Source: Cyclobacteriaceae bacterium (GTDB taxonomy: Bacteria; Bacteroidota; Bacteroidia; Cytophagales; Cyclobacteriaceae). Taken from it: DNA of 64,000 nt. The stretch lies in NCBI GenBank assembly GCA_019638235.1, contig JAHBUE010000004.1, positions 99,213 through 163,212 of the forward strand. The letters run 5' to 3'. The translations under genes and the position numbers were made by a program. The notes under the pieces were generated by a model. It was not told the DNA's origin, searched no databases, and was given only the letters and a program-made list of their open reading frames with translations. The number at the start of each line of letters is the position of its first letter. Position 1 is the first letter of the stretch. Below, one piece after another: positions 63,482 to 64,000 of the stretch.

Positions 63482-63934
63482 TTATGCTCCAGGTGGCTCC
63501 ACAAACTTAACTCCATACTTATTAGCTACTTCCGAAATTATTTCAAAATCAATCTCCGCACCTTCTGGATTTGGGGGAACAAGTGATGTTGCAGGTTCAC
63601 TCATGGCTCGAACAGCTTCTTCGAAACCTGCAGGTGAACACATTAATAGAACTCTAGCAAAACCTGAACCGTCTACTGTATAAGTATGAGGAATATTTTT
63701 AGGAGCTAATATGTAATCGCCTTTCTTTGCTTTGTAAGTCTTATCTCCTACTGAAATAGTTAATTCCCCTTCTATAACGTAAAAACTCTCATCTTCATTC
63801 TGATGGACATGCCATGGTGGACTCCCTTCTGAAGTAGCGTATAGCTCAATTAAACAATAATTTCCTTCAGTGTCTTTTCCTGATGCATGAATTATTGCAA
63901 GTTCACCTAACCAAATTAGTGCTTCCTTTTCCAT
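63482..63934 (-). CDS. Cupin-domain protein (quercetinase-like)
   Basis: The 150-residue protein has a single cupin fold: the metal motif 1 PPWHVHQNEDESFYVIEGE (two His, one Glu) and motif 2 APKNIPHTYTVDGSG (last His). The sequence after the fold, GFEEAVRAMSEPATSLVPPNPEG, is usual for small quercetin 2,3-dioxygenase-like cupins. Substrate is unknown. It is cytoplasmic. It is the right-most cassette gene in the window; only 66 bases follow before the window ends. Confidence 0.88.
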   Translation of the reverse strand: MEKEALIWLGELAIIHASGKDTEGNYCLIELYATSEGSPPWHVHQNEDESFYVIEGELTISVGDKTYKAKKGDYILAPKNIPHTYTVDGSGFARVLLMCSPAGFEEAVRAMSEPATSLVPPNPEGAEIDFEIISEVANKYGVKFVEPPGA

Positions 63935-64000
63935 AAATCTGATATTTGATGTAATAGAAGTAATTATATATTGAATGGATTTCTAACCCAGCATGCCGCA

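Overview
The window comes from the chromosome of a member of the Bacteroidota, most likely of the Cytophagales type. The evidence is type IX secretion genes (PorQ, a PorE-like OmpA protein, a free-standing T9SS sorting tail), TAnnTTTG promoter elements without clear Shine-Dalgarno sites, a short primary sigma factor, SusC-plug-like small proteins, DUF4421 and a Bacteroidota-style zeaxanthin cluster. I cannot name a genus.

Layout. 0-2 kb: end of a probable LPP20-type lipoprotein gene, a second LPP20-like lipoprotein and a universal stress protein. 2-3.5 kb: a divalent-metal MerR regulator divergent from two Cys-rich paralogues, with a clear MerR-type operator. 3.6-13 kb: housekeeping genes (asnS, rpoN, a PAP2-like membrane protein, an enoyl-CoA hydratase, lgt, a porin-like protein, tRNA-Arg, NAD(P)HX repair, a solo T9SS tail, threonine aldolase). 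13-22 kb: a 1408-residue TPR-CHAT protein, both methylmalonyl-CoA mutase subunits, and dnaA, with a cluster of DnaA boxes inside mutA.

22.8-33.1 kb is an accessory segment of about 10 kb bounded by a 24-bp exact repeat taken from the 3' end of the neighbouring degP-like gene. It also holds a copy of the 3' end of dnaA and a broken second copy of the lipoprotein gene that follows dnaA. Inside are an eight-gene operon (marR-crtI-crtB-unknown-crtZ-crtY-photolyase-idi) for zeaxanthin and light repair, a truncated integron-type cassette, and a bestrophin/carbonic anhydrase pair divergent from a TetR regulator.

33-57.6 kb is core again: a DegP-like protease, GH3 protein, dxr, rseP, PorE-like protein, lon, porQ-hslU-DUF4421, sixA, a lipid A-type acyltransferase, a methyltransferase, galK, rpoD, a tonB/ECF sigma group, acpP, and an NtrC/NtrY-type two-component pair that presumably works with the rpoN product.

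57.7-64 kb is a mobile region: a truncated IS1182-type transposase, then consecutive minus-strand genes (unknown protein, P-type ATPase, secreted alpha/beta hydrolase, cupin), each followed by a 140-200 bp imperfect inverted repeat. Each gene unit begins with a GTTxxxx box complementary to the first box of its own downstream repeat. That is the diagnostic geometry of integron gene cassettes with attC sites. The array points out of the right edge of the window, where an integrase would be expected. This array, the duplication-bounded carotenoid island and the MerR/Cys-rich pair are the most interesting parts.
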